NCBI GenBank assembly: GCA_937901105.1
Contig: CALCHD010000071.1
Location: forward strand, 1-27,380
Source of the DNA: an uncultured Bacteroidales bacterium
GTDB lineage: Bacteria; Bacteroidota; Bacteroidia; Bacteroidales; UBA932
Length of the DNA stretch: 27,380 bases
Reading direction: 5' to 3'
Below, piece by piece: positions 7,086 to 14,464 of this stretch. The position numbers were made by a program, and so were the translations under genes. Each line of letters opens with the position of its first letter. The first letter of the stretch is position 1. The notes beneath the pieces were generated by a model, which was not told where the DNA came from, did not search any database, and saw nothing but the letters and a program-made list of their open reading frames with translations.

Positions 7086-9140
7086 ATGAAACTGATTTTT
7101 AGAGCACTTCTGGCAGCCTTGCTCATTATGGCAACGGCAAATGTGTCGGAGGCATGTACAAACCTGCTGATTACCAAGGGCGCCACCAAAGACGGCTCTG
7201 TGATGGTAACCTACTCTGCAGATTCACACGTGCTATACGGAGAACTTTATTTTACCCCTGCGGGTGTGTTCCCAAAAGGAAGCAAACTTAAGGTATATGA
7301 ATGGGACGGCGGACATTTCCTTGGCGAGATTGCCCAGGTGCCAAAGACCTATTCTACCATAGGAAACATGAACGAGCACCAGCTGATCATTACCGAGACC
7401 ACCTTTGGCGGCAGGGAGGAGCTGGTTGACACCACAGGAATCATAGACTACGGCTCGCTTATCTACATTACCCTGCAGCGTGCCAAGACTGCACGTGAGG
7501 CCATTAAGGTTATGACAAACCTTGTGGCAGAGTATGGCTACTGCTCCGGCGGAGAGTCATTCTCAATTGCAGACAAGGATGAGGTGTGGATTATGGAGAT
7601 GATTGGCAAGGGAACCCGCCTCAACGCAAAAGGTGAGAACGAGAACAAGGGTGCAGTATGGGTAGCAGTACGTATTCCCGACGGTTATGTCTCTGCCCAC
7701 GCCAACCAGTCGAGAATAGATACAATTGCATTCAATGATCCGGAGAACTGCCTGTATGCAAAAGATGTAGTTTCATTTGCAAGGGAGGCCGGACTGTATG
7801 AGGGAACTGATGAGGAGTTCAGCTTCTGTGACACATATGCCCCTGCAGACTTCAGCGCATTGCGTGCATGTGAGGCACGTGTGTGGGCTGCATTCAACAT
7901 TATGGGTGGCGGAATGATTGGCGAGAGGCCTGCTATGGATTACTTTGATTTTGCAAGCGGCGCCAATCCTGCAAACAAAATGCCCCTATACATCAGGCCT
8001 GCCCATAAGCTTACAGTTAAGGAGGTGGCAGATGTGATGAGAGACCACTATGAGAATACCCCTCTCGATATGAGAAAAGATATTGGAGCAGGCGGATTTG
8101 AACTTCCTTACCGCTGGAGGCCATCTTCATTTGAAGTGGACAGCGTAAGATATACAAACGAGCGTGCCATTGCTACCCAGCAGACCGGCTTCTGGATGCT
8201 GGGCCAGGCCCGCAGCTGGCTGCCTGATGAGATTGGCGGAATCTTATGGTTTGGTGTGGACGATGCAGCAACCTCATGCCTTACTCCAATCTACTCAAGC
8301 TCTATCAGAACCCCTCACTGCTTTGCTGTTGGAAACGGCAGCATGCTCCAGTATTCTCCAACCTCTGCATTCTGGCTCTTCAACAGAGTAGCGCAGCTTG
8401 CATATTTGAGATACAATCTGCTTACCCCTGAAATCCAGAAAGCGGCAGAAGACCACGAGCTTGGTGCAATGAAGATTATCCCTACAGTAGATGCTGAAGC
8501 CCTTAGGATCTATAAGTCCAAACCGGGAGAAGTGAAGAAATATCTCACAGAATGGAGTGAAAAATTTGCAGACAGAATGTTCAAAAAGTGGAAGGAGCTT
8601 GATGAATACCTTCTTGTAAAATACATAGACGGCAATGTAAAACGCCAGAACCCTAACGGCTCGTTCATGGATAACGGTGCGGGCAAGAATATCCCTGCCA
8701 ACCCTGTGCAACCAGGCTATAGCGAGCACTGGAAACGCAAAGTTGCTGAAGATGCCGGCGAAAGATTGAGAGTGTTGAGCATGGAGGAGATGTTGCAGAA
8801 TGCTCTTCAGAAAGAGCAGCCTCAGCAGGATGCCCAGACTGAGCCTCAGGTGGAGATGGTTACAGTAACCGGCGTAGTGAGAGATTCAATCGGAGCAGCT
8901 CCGTTGGCAGGAGCGGCCATAATGGTAAAAGGCGAGTCTGAAGAAGGAGAACCTGTTACCCTATATTCCGCGTCAACAGACAAGGATGGAAAATATACTA
9001 TAGAGGTTCCAAAAGACTCTGTACTGACCTTTACTTATTTCGGTTACTACAGTAAACAGGCAACAGCAACAGAAACAACAACAATAGATATTCTGCTGGT
9101 ACAGAATCCCGACGAGCTCAATACAATAATACAACAGTAG
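7086..9140 (+). CDS. Secreted C69-family dipeptidase with CarboxypepD_reg-like tail
   Basis: 684 residues. A signal peptide ends at SEA/C24. C24, in CTNLLITKGATKDGSV, becomes the N-terminal nucleophile after cleavage, as in peptidase family C69 (U34; PepD-like Ntn hydrolases that cleave dipeptides). Other family blocks are TYSADSH, ETTFGGREEL, YGYCSGGESFSIADKDEVW and VSAHANQSRID. Residues 589-684 form an added carboxypeptidase-regulatory-like beta domain (VTGVVRDSIGAAPLAGAAI, STDKDGKYTI, TFTYFGYYSKQ), the type found at the N-terminus of SusC-like TonB receptors. The protein is exported, probably periplasmic or at the outer membrane. It is monocistronic, ending in a bidirectional terminator that is also the left 56-bp repeat. 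Confidence 0.93.
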   Translation: MKLIFRALLAALLIMATANVSEACTNLLITKGATKDGSVMVTYSADSHVLYGELYFTPAGVFPKGSKLKVYEWDGGHFLGEIAQVPKTYSTIGNMNEHQLIITETTFGGREELVDTTGIIDYGSLIYITLQRAKTAREAIKVMTNLVAEYGYCSGGESFSIADKDEVWIMEMIGKGTRLNAKGENENKGAVWVAVRIPDGYVSAHANQSRIDTIAFNDPENCLYAKDVVSFAREAGLYEGTDEEFSFCDTYAPADFSALRACEARVWAAFNIMGGGMIGERPAMDYFDFASGANPANKMPLYIRPAHKLTVKEVADVMRDHYENTPLDMRKDIGAGGFELPYRWRPSSFEVDSVRYTNERAIATQQTGFWMLGQARSWLPDEIGGILWFGVDDAATSCLTPIYSSSIRTPHCFAVGNGSMLQYSPTSAFWLFNRVAQLAYLRYNLLTPEIQKAAEDHELGAMKIIPTVDAEALRIYKSKPGEVKKYLTEWSEKFADRMFKKWKELDEYLLVKYIDGNVKRQNPNGSFMDNGAGKNIPANPVQPGYSEHWKRKVAEDAGERLRVLSMEEMLQNALQKEQPQQDAQTEPQVEMVTVTGVVRDSIGAAPLAGAAIMVKGESEEGEPVTLYSASTDKDGKYTIEVPKDSVLTFTYFGYYSKQATATETTTIDILLVQNPDELNTIIQQ

Positions 9141-9180
9141 ACACTAGCAAAAAGAGCTGCCAATTATGGCGGCCCTTTTT
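9125..9180 (+). repeat. Left 56-bp direct repeat, including the C69 terminator
   Basis: It matches 14270-14325 at 55 of 56 positions (A at 9166, C at 14311). It covers the last five codons of the C69 gene and its terminator hairpin AGAGCTGCCA / TGGCGGCCCT, flanked by A- and T-runs so that it can work on both strands. The right copy has the same orientation, 5145 bp away, and the two bracket the AT-rich RiPP island. Confidence 0.9.
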
Positions 9181-9197
9181 GTTTATACGATCAAGGA

Positions 9198-9647
9198 CTA
9201 AATTAATGATATGCCTTCTGCCAATGCTGTGTTTTTCTCTTTGTCAGAATCATTAAGAACTGAGTATGGGCAGATGTCTTTATGGACAAATTTATTTTTA
9301 TACTCCAATGCTTTCGATTCGTCTGACAGGATTTCCTCCATCTCTTTAGCTGTAGGTTTTCTGTAGCCCAGCAGCAGTTTTTCCATTAGCCATCTGTTAT
9401 GTTCTACATTTGCATATATATCTTTATTGTCATAAGGAGTACCTATATTCCTCTGTTTAATAGGAATTGAATAAGCATGATACAGATTTGACCATTGATG
9501 AGCAACCGTAAGTTTTAGCCAATTTTTATGTAATTCTTCTTTTGTATTGATATTAGAACCTATGAATAAGAAAATTATCTTATATTTGTAGAACATATAC
9601 CCCGCCGATTTTATTTGATAATGGATGGGTGGGACTAAGACATACAA
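9198..9647 (-). pseudogene. RyR-domain protein, 5'-truncated remnant
   Basis: An open frame of about 149 residues whose C-terminal 110 resemble the end of bacterial RyR (ryanodine-receptor repeat) domain proteins: WLKLTVAHQWSNLYHAYSIP, NVEHNRWLMEKLLLGYRKPT, then FVHKDICPYSVLNDSDKEK, compare the usual EHNRW and hPcLvPydeLpeeeK. The C-terminus looks complete. The expected several hundred N-terminal residues are missing, and the first 35 or so residues are non-homologous sequence running into the structured RNA-like element. RyR domains are ligand-sensing modules in some bacterial conflict systems. I regard this as a fragment cut when the island was assembled; a short functional protein cannot be excluded. 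Confidence 0.5.
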
Positions 9648-9884
9648 AAAGCGTTTACTAAACGCTTTGTTCTTGATGCATTGAAACTTCGCAACTTTCA
9701 GGTATAGTCAAGGCAAAGCAACGGTAGATGCTCATGGGGTATGCTAATTTATTACACCTGTATTCTACAGGTGCTGATTCTGCATATCGGCGTGGGCTTC
9801 TGCGTTGCTCGTTTTACTATACCGGGCAATGCGAAGGCCTCAATGCGTGGAACGAGTGACAAGGCAAGTTACCACGCTTTTTTT
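9639..9884 (+). ncRNA. Structured RNA-like element, copy 1
   Basis: It begins with GACATACAAA and a perfect hairpin AAAGCGTTT-act-AAACGCTTT (9648-9668), then hairpin CACCTGTA-ttc-TACAGGTG (9755-9773). It closes with a long-range stem GCGTGG (9790-9795) / CCACGC (9872-9877) and a T-run. Inside that stem CTCGTT (9808-9813) pairs with AACGAG (9851-9856) around a loop containing GCAATGCGAAGGCCT. Copies near 18751-18958 and 18415-18500 keep the layout with different paired bases. I know no family name for it. It ends about 45 bases before the first island gene. Confidence 0.55.
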
Positions 9885-9929
9885 ATGCCGTAATTTAAGA
9901 AAAATGTAGAATTTTAGAATAAGTTAGCT

Positions 9930-10487
9930 ATGAATTTTTATGATGCAGACGCATGTCAGCGTTTTTTCTGTTTTGGAAATTGTGTGGAGTTTATAAGATC
10001 TAATAATCCAAGTCATGTAAAAATAAAAAATGCCAGATATACTTTGGATAATTTATATGATTCTACTCTTCGAGAATTTAACAATTGTAGTGATCTCAAT
10101 CCATTCGGATATGAAAAGAGAGAAGTTTTATATTACCTTGATATGTTGAGGAATGAGAATTTTGTCCAAACTGAAGATTGGGGTGTTGGAGGAGTGTGGC
10201 TACATACAAATAATGGAGTGTGGTCTGTACGTGTAAGAACCTTCAGTTATAACAATATTGGTGATAGTAATTATAATGAATTAGTAGAGATATTCAGAAA
10301 TGGGCAGAAGATAATGACGCATGTTACACCTGGATCGTACTCTTCAGGTTTTGTATTTTGGTTTTTACATGAAGAAAATTATGGATTGACTCTTAATTGG
10401 GGAAAAAGCAGATTACGTTTCAGGTCTGCCAATGAGGAGGAAGAGAGCAGTTCTGGCCTATTTTCTTTCTTGAAAAGGTTATTTTAG
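9930..10487 (+). CDS. Hypothetical protein, first gene of the RiPP island
   Basis: 185 residues, no signal peptide, no family recognised. The middle is rich in aromatic residues and strand-like (VGGVWLHTNNGVWSVRVRTFSY, here named by its key residues W, N and R), and the C-terminus is acidic and serine-rich followed by FSFLKRLF, a possible amphipathic membrane-touching helix. Codon use is AT-rich like the radical SAM and YcaO genes downstream, and the spacing to the SH3b gene is 48 bases, so it is probably part of the same transcription unit. A role in peptide recognition or immunity is possible but nothing in the sequence proves it. Confidence 0.65.
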   Translation: MNFYDADACQRFFCFGNCVEFIRSNNPSHVKIKNARYTLDNLYDSTLREFNNCSDLNPFGYEKREVLYYLDMLRNENFVQTEDWGVGGVWLHTNNGVWSVRVRTFSYNNIGDSNYNELVEIFRNGQKIMTHVTPGSYSSGFVFWFLHEENYGLTLNWGKSRLRFRSANEEEESSSGLFSFLKRLF

Positions 10488-10535
10488 AATCCTCAATCAA
10501 CAGTATATTCTTGAATATAATAAAGCTTTTCACAT

Positions 10536-10973
10536 ATGATTCAGTATGCTTTTGCGATTGTATTCCAGGTATTACTATGGTTGTGCAAGGGACTTTTTTG
10601 GCTAGTTGTGGGAATTTTTTATTGGATATTTACAGGGGGAACTGTAAAAAAAGTGTTGTTAAGATTGTTTGCTGTTTTTGCAGTATGTTTATCAGTGTGG
10701 GGAGGAATTGAGCTAAATAATAGATATGAATCTAAAAAAAAGGAACAGCAATTCATGGAGAGCATAGAAGGGACCACTGAATATATATGCATAGCTAAGG
10801 AATTTATAAATATTAGAGTGTCACCCAGTACTACAGCTAGTGTTTTAGGAAGGGTAAATAGAGGTAGTACAGTGTATGTATATGAAATTAAGGATGGTTT
10901 TGCTAGGGTGAGATATGGATCTAAAATAGGTTATGCTAATGCAAAATTCATAAAGATTAAGCAACAACAATAA
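10536..10973 (+). CDS. Membrane-anchored SH3b-domain protein
   Basis: 145 residues. Residues 1-60 carry two hydrophobic segments (IVFQVLLWLCKGLFWLVVGI and LFAVFAVCLSVWGGI). Residues 83-142 form a bacterial SH3 domain with the usual NIRVSPSTTASVLGRVNRGS, VYVYEIKDGFARVRYG and IGYANAKFI strands. Such domains usually bind peptides or cell-wall glycans outside the cytoplasm. It lies 19 bases before the radical SAM gene on the same strand and shares its AT-rich composition, so it may help anchor, export or resist the peptide product. That link rests on position only. Confidence 0.7.
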   Translation: MIQYAFAIVFQVLLWLCKGLFWLVVGIFYWIFTGGTVKKVLLRLFAVFAVCLSVWGGIELNNRYESKKKEQQFMESIEGTTEYICIAKEFINIRVSPSTTASVLGRVNRGSTVYVYEIKDGFARVRYGSKIGYANAKFIKIKQQQ

Positions 10974-10992
10974 AAATAAATTAAATCTGAAT

Positions 10993-12138
10993 ATGTTTGA
11001 GAAGTCAGAGGTTGCTCGAGTAGTATCGCTAATGCTTACTTGGCAATGCAATTTGAATTGTGTGTATTGTTTTGAGAAGTTCAAAGCTCCTAATAAGGTT
11101 ATGAGCTTTGATTTGGCTAAGAACATTATAAAGGAGGAAGTACATCAGCATAAAAATAGAGGCCAGAAAGAGAGACTGAAAATTGAATTTTTTGGCGGGG
11201 AACCTCTGCTGAATTTTGATTTGATAAAGAGGGTAACAGAATGGATGGTTGAAGAGCAGTTTGATATAGATTATGAATTATCTGTTACAACAAATGGTAC
11301 TCTGTTGGATAAGGATAAAATGGAGTGGTTCAGAGCCCATAAAGAGCATATAACTGTTGTAATGTCAGTAGATGGCGATGAGGAGATGCAGTGTAGCAAT
11401 AGAGGTGGCAAGGCTAATAATATTCCACTAAATTTTGTAAAAGAAACATGGCCTACAATTCATTTCAAGTCTACTATATCAAGAGATAATTTGCCGTCAT
11501 TGTCTTCTAATATTATATCCTTATTGGAAGAAGGTTTTGTCATTGCACCAAGTCTGGCTGTCGGTGAAGATTGGCAGGATGGGGATGAACTGATATATAA
11601 GAGAGAGCTTGAAAAGTTGGCAGACTGGAGTTTGAGTCATATGGATAAAGAACCGATGAAAATTTTTATGCAGCCGTTTTATTGTTTATTGGAACCACAT
11701 TGCTCAAATATCCCTCAAAAGAATTGTGGTACTGGTACATCAATGGCTACATATGATGTAGACGGAAAATGTTATCCATGTCATTTGTTTGTCCCAATCA
11801 CACACGGAAATTGTAATGTGTTGGAAGAGTTGAAAAATGTTGATTTTAAAGATGATATGTCTTTTATGGATAAGTCTTGTATGGATTGTAAAATGTTGAG
11901 GATATGCAAGACATGTTATGGGTTTAACTATAAAGACAGACAGGATATTACAAAGAGGGACAGGAGAACGTGTAAGATGCAGTTGGCCGAGGCACAAGTG
12001 GTAAGTTCTTTCCAGATAAATTATTTGGTGGAACTTGCAAAACAAAGAGATTTGACACCAGCAGAACTGTTTGCATTGCAAGGTGCTGTAAAATGTCATG
12101 AACTTTATGGAAACTTCACTTTTGAAGTGTTAAAATAA
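10993..12138 (+). CDS. Radical SAM/SPASM peptide maturase
   Basis: 381 residues. The N-terminus has the radical SAM cluster motif C19xxxC23xxC26 in LTWQCNLNCVYCFEKF, then the SAM-binding FFGGEPLLNF (66-75) and SVTTNGTLL. The C-terminal SPASM region has seven or more cysteines (C245, C260, C263, C274, C296, C299, C305, C308, C327) in blocks KNCGTG, GKCYPC, CMDCKMLRICKTCYG and RTCKMQ, enough for two auxiliary Fe-S clusters. SPASM enzymes commonly install thioether or other crosslinks in ribosomal peptides. The Cys-rich precursor begins 27 bases downstream and a YcaO gene follows, so I infer that the precursor is the substrate. The exact linkage cannot be read. Confidence 0.92.
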   Translation: MFEKSEVARVVSLMLTWQCNLNCVYCFEKFKAPNKVMSFDLAKNIIKEEVHQHKNRGQKERLKIEFFGGEPLLNFDLIKRVTEWMVEEQFDIDYELSVTTNGTLLDKDKMEWFRAHKEHITVVMSVDGDEEMQCSNRGGKANNIPLNFVKETWPTIHFKSTISRDNLPSLSSNIISLLEEGFVIAPSLAVGEDWQDGDELIYKRELEKLADWSLSHMDKEPMKIFMQPFYCLLEPHCSNIPQKNCGTGTSMATYDVDGKCYPCHLFVPITHGNCNVLEELKNVDFKDDMSFMDKSCMDCKMLRICKTCYGFNYKDRQDITKRDRRTCKMQLAEAQVVSSFQINYLVELAKQRDLTPAELFALQGAVKCHELYGNFTFEVLK

Positions 12139-12164
12139 TTACTAACCTTATAATTCTATTTATC

Positions 12165-12308
12165 ATGAAAGTAAATGAGGATTTGTTGGCAACTGCCAAT
12201 AACATTTTGAGCAACAACCAAAGTGATATGGAATCAAACTGCGATGTAATCAACAGCATAGGATGTTGGGGTTGCGGTCTTGGTTGTAGTGGAACAGTAG
12301 GTGGTTGA
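12165..12308 (+). CDS. RiPP precursor peptide, Cys/Gly-rich (47 aa)
   Basis: A 47-residue frame from ATG 12165 to TGA 12306-12308, too short for ordinary gene calling. Residues 1-25 are an Asn/Asp/Glu-rich helical leader (MKVNEDLLATANNIL...). The rest is a putative core with C26, C34, C37 and C41 in a Gly-rich tail (GCWGCGLGCSG, ending TVGG). Its position between a SPASM radical SAM gene and a YcaO gene, followed directly by a terminator, is what a precursor should show. The spacing C-x7-C-x2-C-x3-C gives four cysteines open to crosslinking or heterocyclisation. No classic GG leader-cleavage site precedes the core, so the cut site is unknown. I recognise no named precursor family. Confidence 0.85.
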   Translation: MKVNEDLLATANNILSNNQSDMESNCDVINSIGCWGCGLGCSGTVGG

Positions 12309-12321
12309 TTGTTTTAACTGA

Positions 12322-12351
12322 GGGCTTTGCTAAAAGCAAAGCCCTATTTTA
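12322..12351 (+). terminator. Terminator/attenuator between precursor and YcaO genes
   Basis: A perfect 9-bp stem GGGCTTTGC / GCAAAGCCC (12322-12330, 12336-12344) with loop TAAAA, followed by TATTTTAT. It lies 14 bases after the precursor stop and ends about 12 bases before the YcaO ATG. A leaky stop here would give more precursor than YcaO transcript, a common arrangement in peptide clusters. Confidence 0.75.
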
Positions 12352-12362
12352 TAAAAGATATT

Positions 12363-14144
12363 ATGGAATATAAAGCTGTAAAACCGGATAGTACTATAGA
12401 AAGAATTGAGCAGATAATTGCTTCGCTTGGGATATCTTTTAATAAAACATATTTTGGGAAGGAAGGTGTCACAAATTCTGTAAGAGTTGATATGATTGCA
12501 GATGGTAGGACTTGCATGTCTATAGGAAGCAATGGAAAAGGATTGGATACCAGTTATGCTTTGGCAAGTGCGTATGGGGAGTTCATGGAGAGAGTGCAGA
12601 ATAAAATGCTTTTTATTACGACAAAATTTTCTACTCAACAATTTTGTCGTAATAATGGGGATTTGTCTGGTAGTATAGATACAGCTCTGTATTTCAGGTA
12701 TTTCCCAGATGAGTCTTATAAGACTATTACACAAAAGGAATTATCTGATTGGATAAAGGTGTTGCTTCCTTTATCGGACTGTAAGCATTCTAATATAGAT
12801 GGGAAATCATATGATATGCCTTTTATCAACTTTTATAATGTAAAGGCAGAACAGGTAGAGAATTTGCCTTATGACTTAGTCCGATTTGCGTCAGGATCAA
12901 CAGGGTTGTGTGCAGGCAATACACCCCAAGAGGCTATTCTGCAGGGAATAAATGAGATTTTTGAAAGATTTGTTTTACAGCGTCTATATATAGACAAACC
13001 AATTTTACCAACAATCCCAAAAGAATATTTTCAAGATACGGAGATTTTGTCCAGAATAAAACAGGTTGAGGCAGAAAAAGGCTGGAAGTTTATAATAAAA
13101 GATTGTTCAATAAACAAAGGATTCCCTGTTATTGGTTTGTTGGTGATTGATTCTTTTAATGCTAGATATACGTTTAGGCTTGGTGCGGATTTGTCACCGG
13201 AAATAGCATTACAAAGATGTTTTACGGAAATATTTCAGGGAACCAACATATCAGACTCCATTTTTATACCTTTTGATATTTCGCAGAAATGGGATGTGTC
13301 AGAAGAGTATAATAAAAATGTTGTAAATGGTAGAGGGCAATTCTGTAATAATATTTTTCTGAATGAAACGACAGAATTTATTTTTGATATAAGTAAGTAT
13401 CCAGAACAGAAAGATTCTATAGATGAGAGTTTTAAGTCTGTATTTTCTTGGCTTAAAAAGAATGATTATAATGTGTTTATCAGAGATAATTCTTTCTTGG
13501 GCTTTCCTGCTTTTCATATTTACATACCAGGGTTGTCTGATATAGATTCCAGGTTATTTGATATATGGACAGTTCTTAAAGATACAGATGAGTATTACAC
13601 AATTCCCGCAGAATACAGATTGAAGCATATTACCAAATCTGAGGCACGTATGCTAATTGAAAAGTATTCTGCAGATAAACAGGATTTTATACAGCTGTTT
13701 CCTTATTCAACTGGGGCAGGTAATATTATAGATCGGGAATTATTGGTGGCTCTTTTAAGTTGTTACATTGAAGACTACGGTAGTGCTTCCCGGCATATGG
13801 ATAAGTTTTTACAGACTAGATGTAAATCTAAACAGCAATTTATTTATTATTACGTTGTTAGAGATTTTTTTGCACTTAAAGATTTAAATACATCTCATGT
13901 AGATATAAAATCTCAGCTTGCTTGTATGTATCCGACCAATGTAGTTACTGAGGTTTTGAAGGATTTACGTACTCCAGAAGATATTTTAAAGAATTTCCCT
14001 TTTCCGGAATGTTTTGATTGCAACAATTGTCCGATAAGGAATAATTGTATAAGACAAACAATTTTAGATGTGGAAAGAAATATACAGAGTCTCCAAAAAG
14101 AGAATTATATAGATCAAAGAAGAATTGAGCAGTTATTCAAATAG
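12363..14144 (+). CDS. YcaO-domain peptide-modifying enzyme with C-terminal Cys cluster
   Basis: 593 residues from ATG 12363; the in-frame TTG at 12327 lies inside the terminator and is rejected. It follows the layout of E. coli-type YcaO. The ATP-binding blocks are SNGKGLDTSYALASAYGEF (E73, E76, R77), SGSTGLCAGNTPQEA then INEIFERF (E190, E198, E201, R202), and RLGADLSPEIALQRC then TEIFQG. YcaO enzymes phosphorylate backbone amides to make azolines or thioamides. No Ocin-ThiF or TfuA partner is present. The C-terminus replaces the usual TPR-like end with CFDCNNCPIRNNC (C550, C553, C556, C562), a possible Fe-S or zinc site. It probably modifies the precursor just upstream, together with the radical SAM enzyme. 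Confidence 0.9.
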   Translation: MEYKAVKPDSTIERIEQIIASLGISFNKTYFGKEGVTNSVRVDMIADGRTCMSIGSNGKGLDTSYALASAYGEFMERVQNKMLFITTKFSTQQFCRNNGDLSGSIDTALYFRYFPDESYKTITQKELSDWIKVLLPLSDCKHSNIDGKSYDMPFINFYNVKAEQVENLPYDLVRFASGSTGLCAGNTPQEAILQGINEIFERFVLQRLYIDKPILPTIPKEYFQDTEILSRIKQVEAEKGWKFIIKDCSINKGFPVIGLLVIDSFNARYTFRLGADLSPEIALQRCFTEIFQGTNISDSIFIPFDISQKWDVSEEYNKNVVNGRGQFCNNIFLNETTEFIFDISKYPEQKDSIDESFKSVFSWLKKNDYNVFIRDNSFLGFPAFHIYIPGLSDIDSRLFDIWTVLKDTDEYYTIPAEYRLKHITKSEARMLIEKYSADKQDFIQLFPYSTGAGNIIDRELLVALLSCYIEDYGSASRHMDKFLQTRCKSKQQFIYYYVVRDFFALKDLNTSHVDIKSQLACMYPTNVVTEVLKDLRTPEDILKNFPFPECFDCNNCPIRNNCIRQTILDVERNIQSLQKENYIDQRRIEQLFK

Positions 14145-14155
14145 TACATACCGCT

Positions 14156-14368
14156 ATGAAAAAACTATTAGCATTATTCATTTTGGCCATTCTAGTTGTT
14201 GTGGCATGCGAGAAAGCTGAGCCCGATAACAATAAGAACGAGAATGGTAAACCTGGTAACAAGGTTGAGAATAATACAACAGTAGACACTAGCAAAAAGA
14301 GCTGCCAATTCTGGCGGCCCTTTTTAATTGGAATGAGTAATACCGGTGGTAAGAACATAACATTATAG
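14156..14368 (+). CDS. Small lipoprotein with chimeric 3' end
   Basis: 70 residues, starting 11 bases after the YcaO stop. Residues 1-17 are a lipoprotein signal with lipobox VVAC (C18), followed by an Asn/Lys-rich linker. From about residue 39 the reading frame runs through the right 56-bp repeat, so the C69 terminator sequence is translated here (TTVDTSKKSCQFWRPF), and then through a comF scar (TGGKN). The original C-terminus has therefore probably been lost. It may be a truncated immunity or export lipoprotein of the cluster, or a non-functional end piece. The signal peptide is clear; the function is not. Confidence 0.5.
   Translation: MKKLLALFILAILVVVACEKAEPDNNKNENGKPGNKVENNTTVDTSKKSCQFWRPFLIGMSNTGGKNITL
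14270..14325 (+). repeat. Right 56-bp direct repeat
   Basis: It pairs with 9125-9180, 55 of 56 identical and in the same orientation. Here it lies inside the small lipoprotein frame and keeps the hairpin AGAGCTGCCA / TGGCGGCCCT with a T-run. It marks the right edge of the AT-rich RiPP island. Confidence 0.9.
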
Positions 14369-14375
14369 TGATATA
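14342..14375. repeat. comF scar and junction sequence, module A
   Basis: ACCGGTGGTAAGAACATAA and the following AGTGATATAAG match the junction at 20916-20949. The first 17 bases also match the comF region encoding LTTG on the minus strand. It is a short leftover of the comF 3' end seen in longer form at 20828. The bases from here to 14464 hold nothing else that I recognise. Confidence 0.6.
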
Positions 14376-14464
14376 AGTATATTACAAATTAGACCTATCT
14401 GTCAAGTTTATGCATTTTTTGACAGATAGCAAAATTGCTGTCAAAAAGTCAAATGTGAATAAAC

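Noticed and set aside
9639..9884. CRISPR array or group II intron
   Set aside because: There are no regularly spaced repeats and no reverse transcriptase; the pattern is nested stems, not an array.
12165..12308. Lanthipeptide precursor
   Set aside because: No LanM/LanB/LanC enzyme is near and the core has only one Ser and one Thr after the last cysteine.
12327..12362. TTG start giving the YcaO protein 12 more residues
   Set aside because: It lies inside the terminator stem; ATG 12363 follows the hairpin and matches where YcaO homologues begin.
9125..14325. Transposon with terminal inverted repeats
   Set aside because: The end repeats are direct, not inverted, and no transposase or integrase gene is present.
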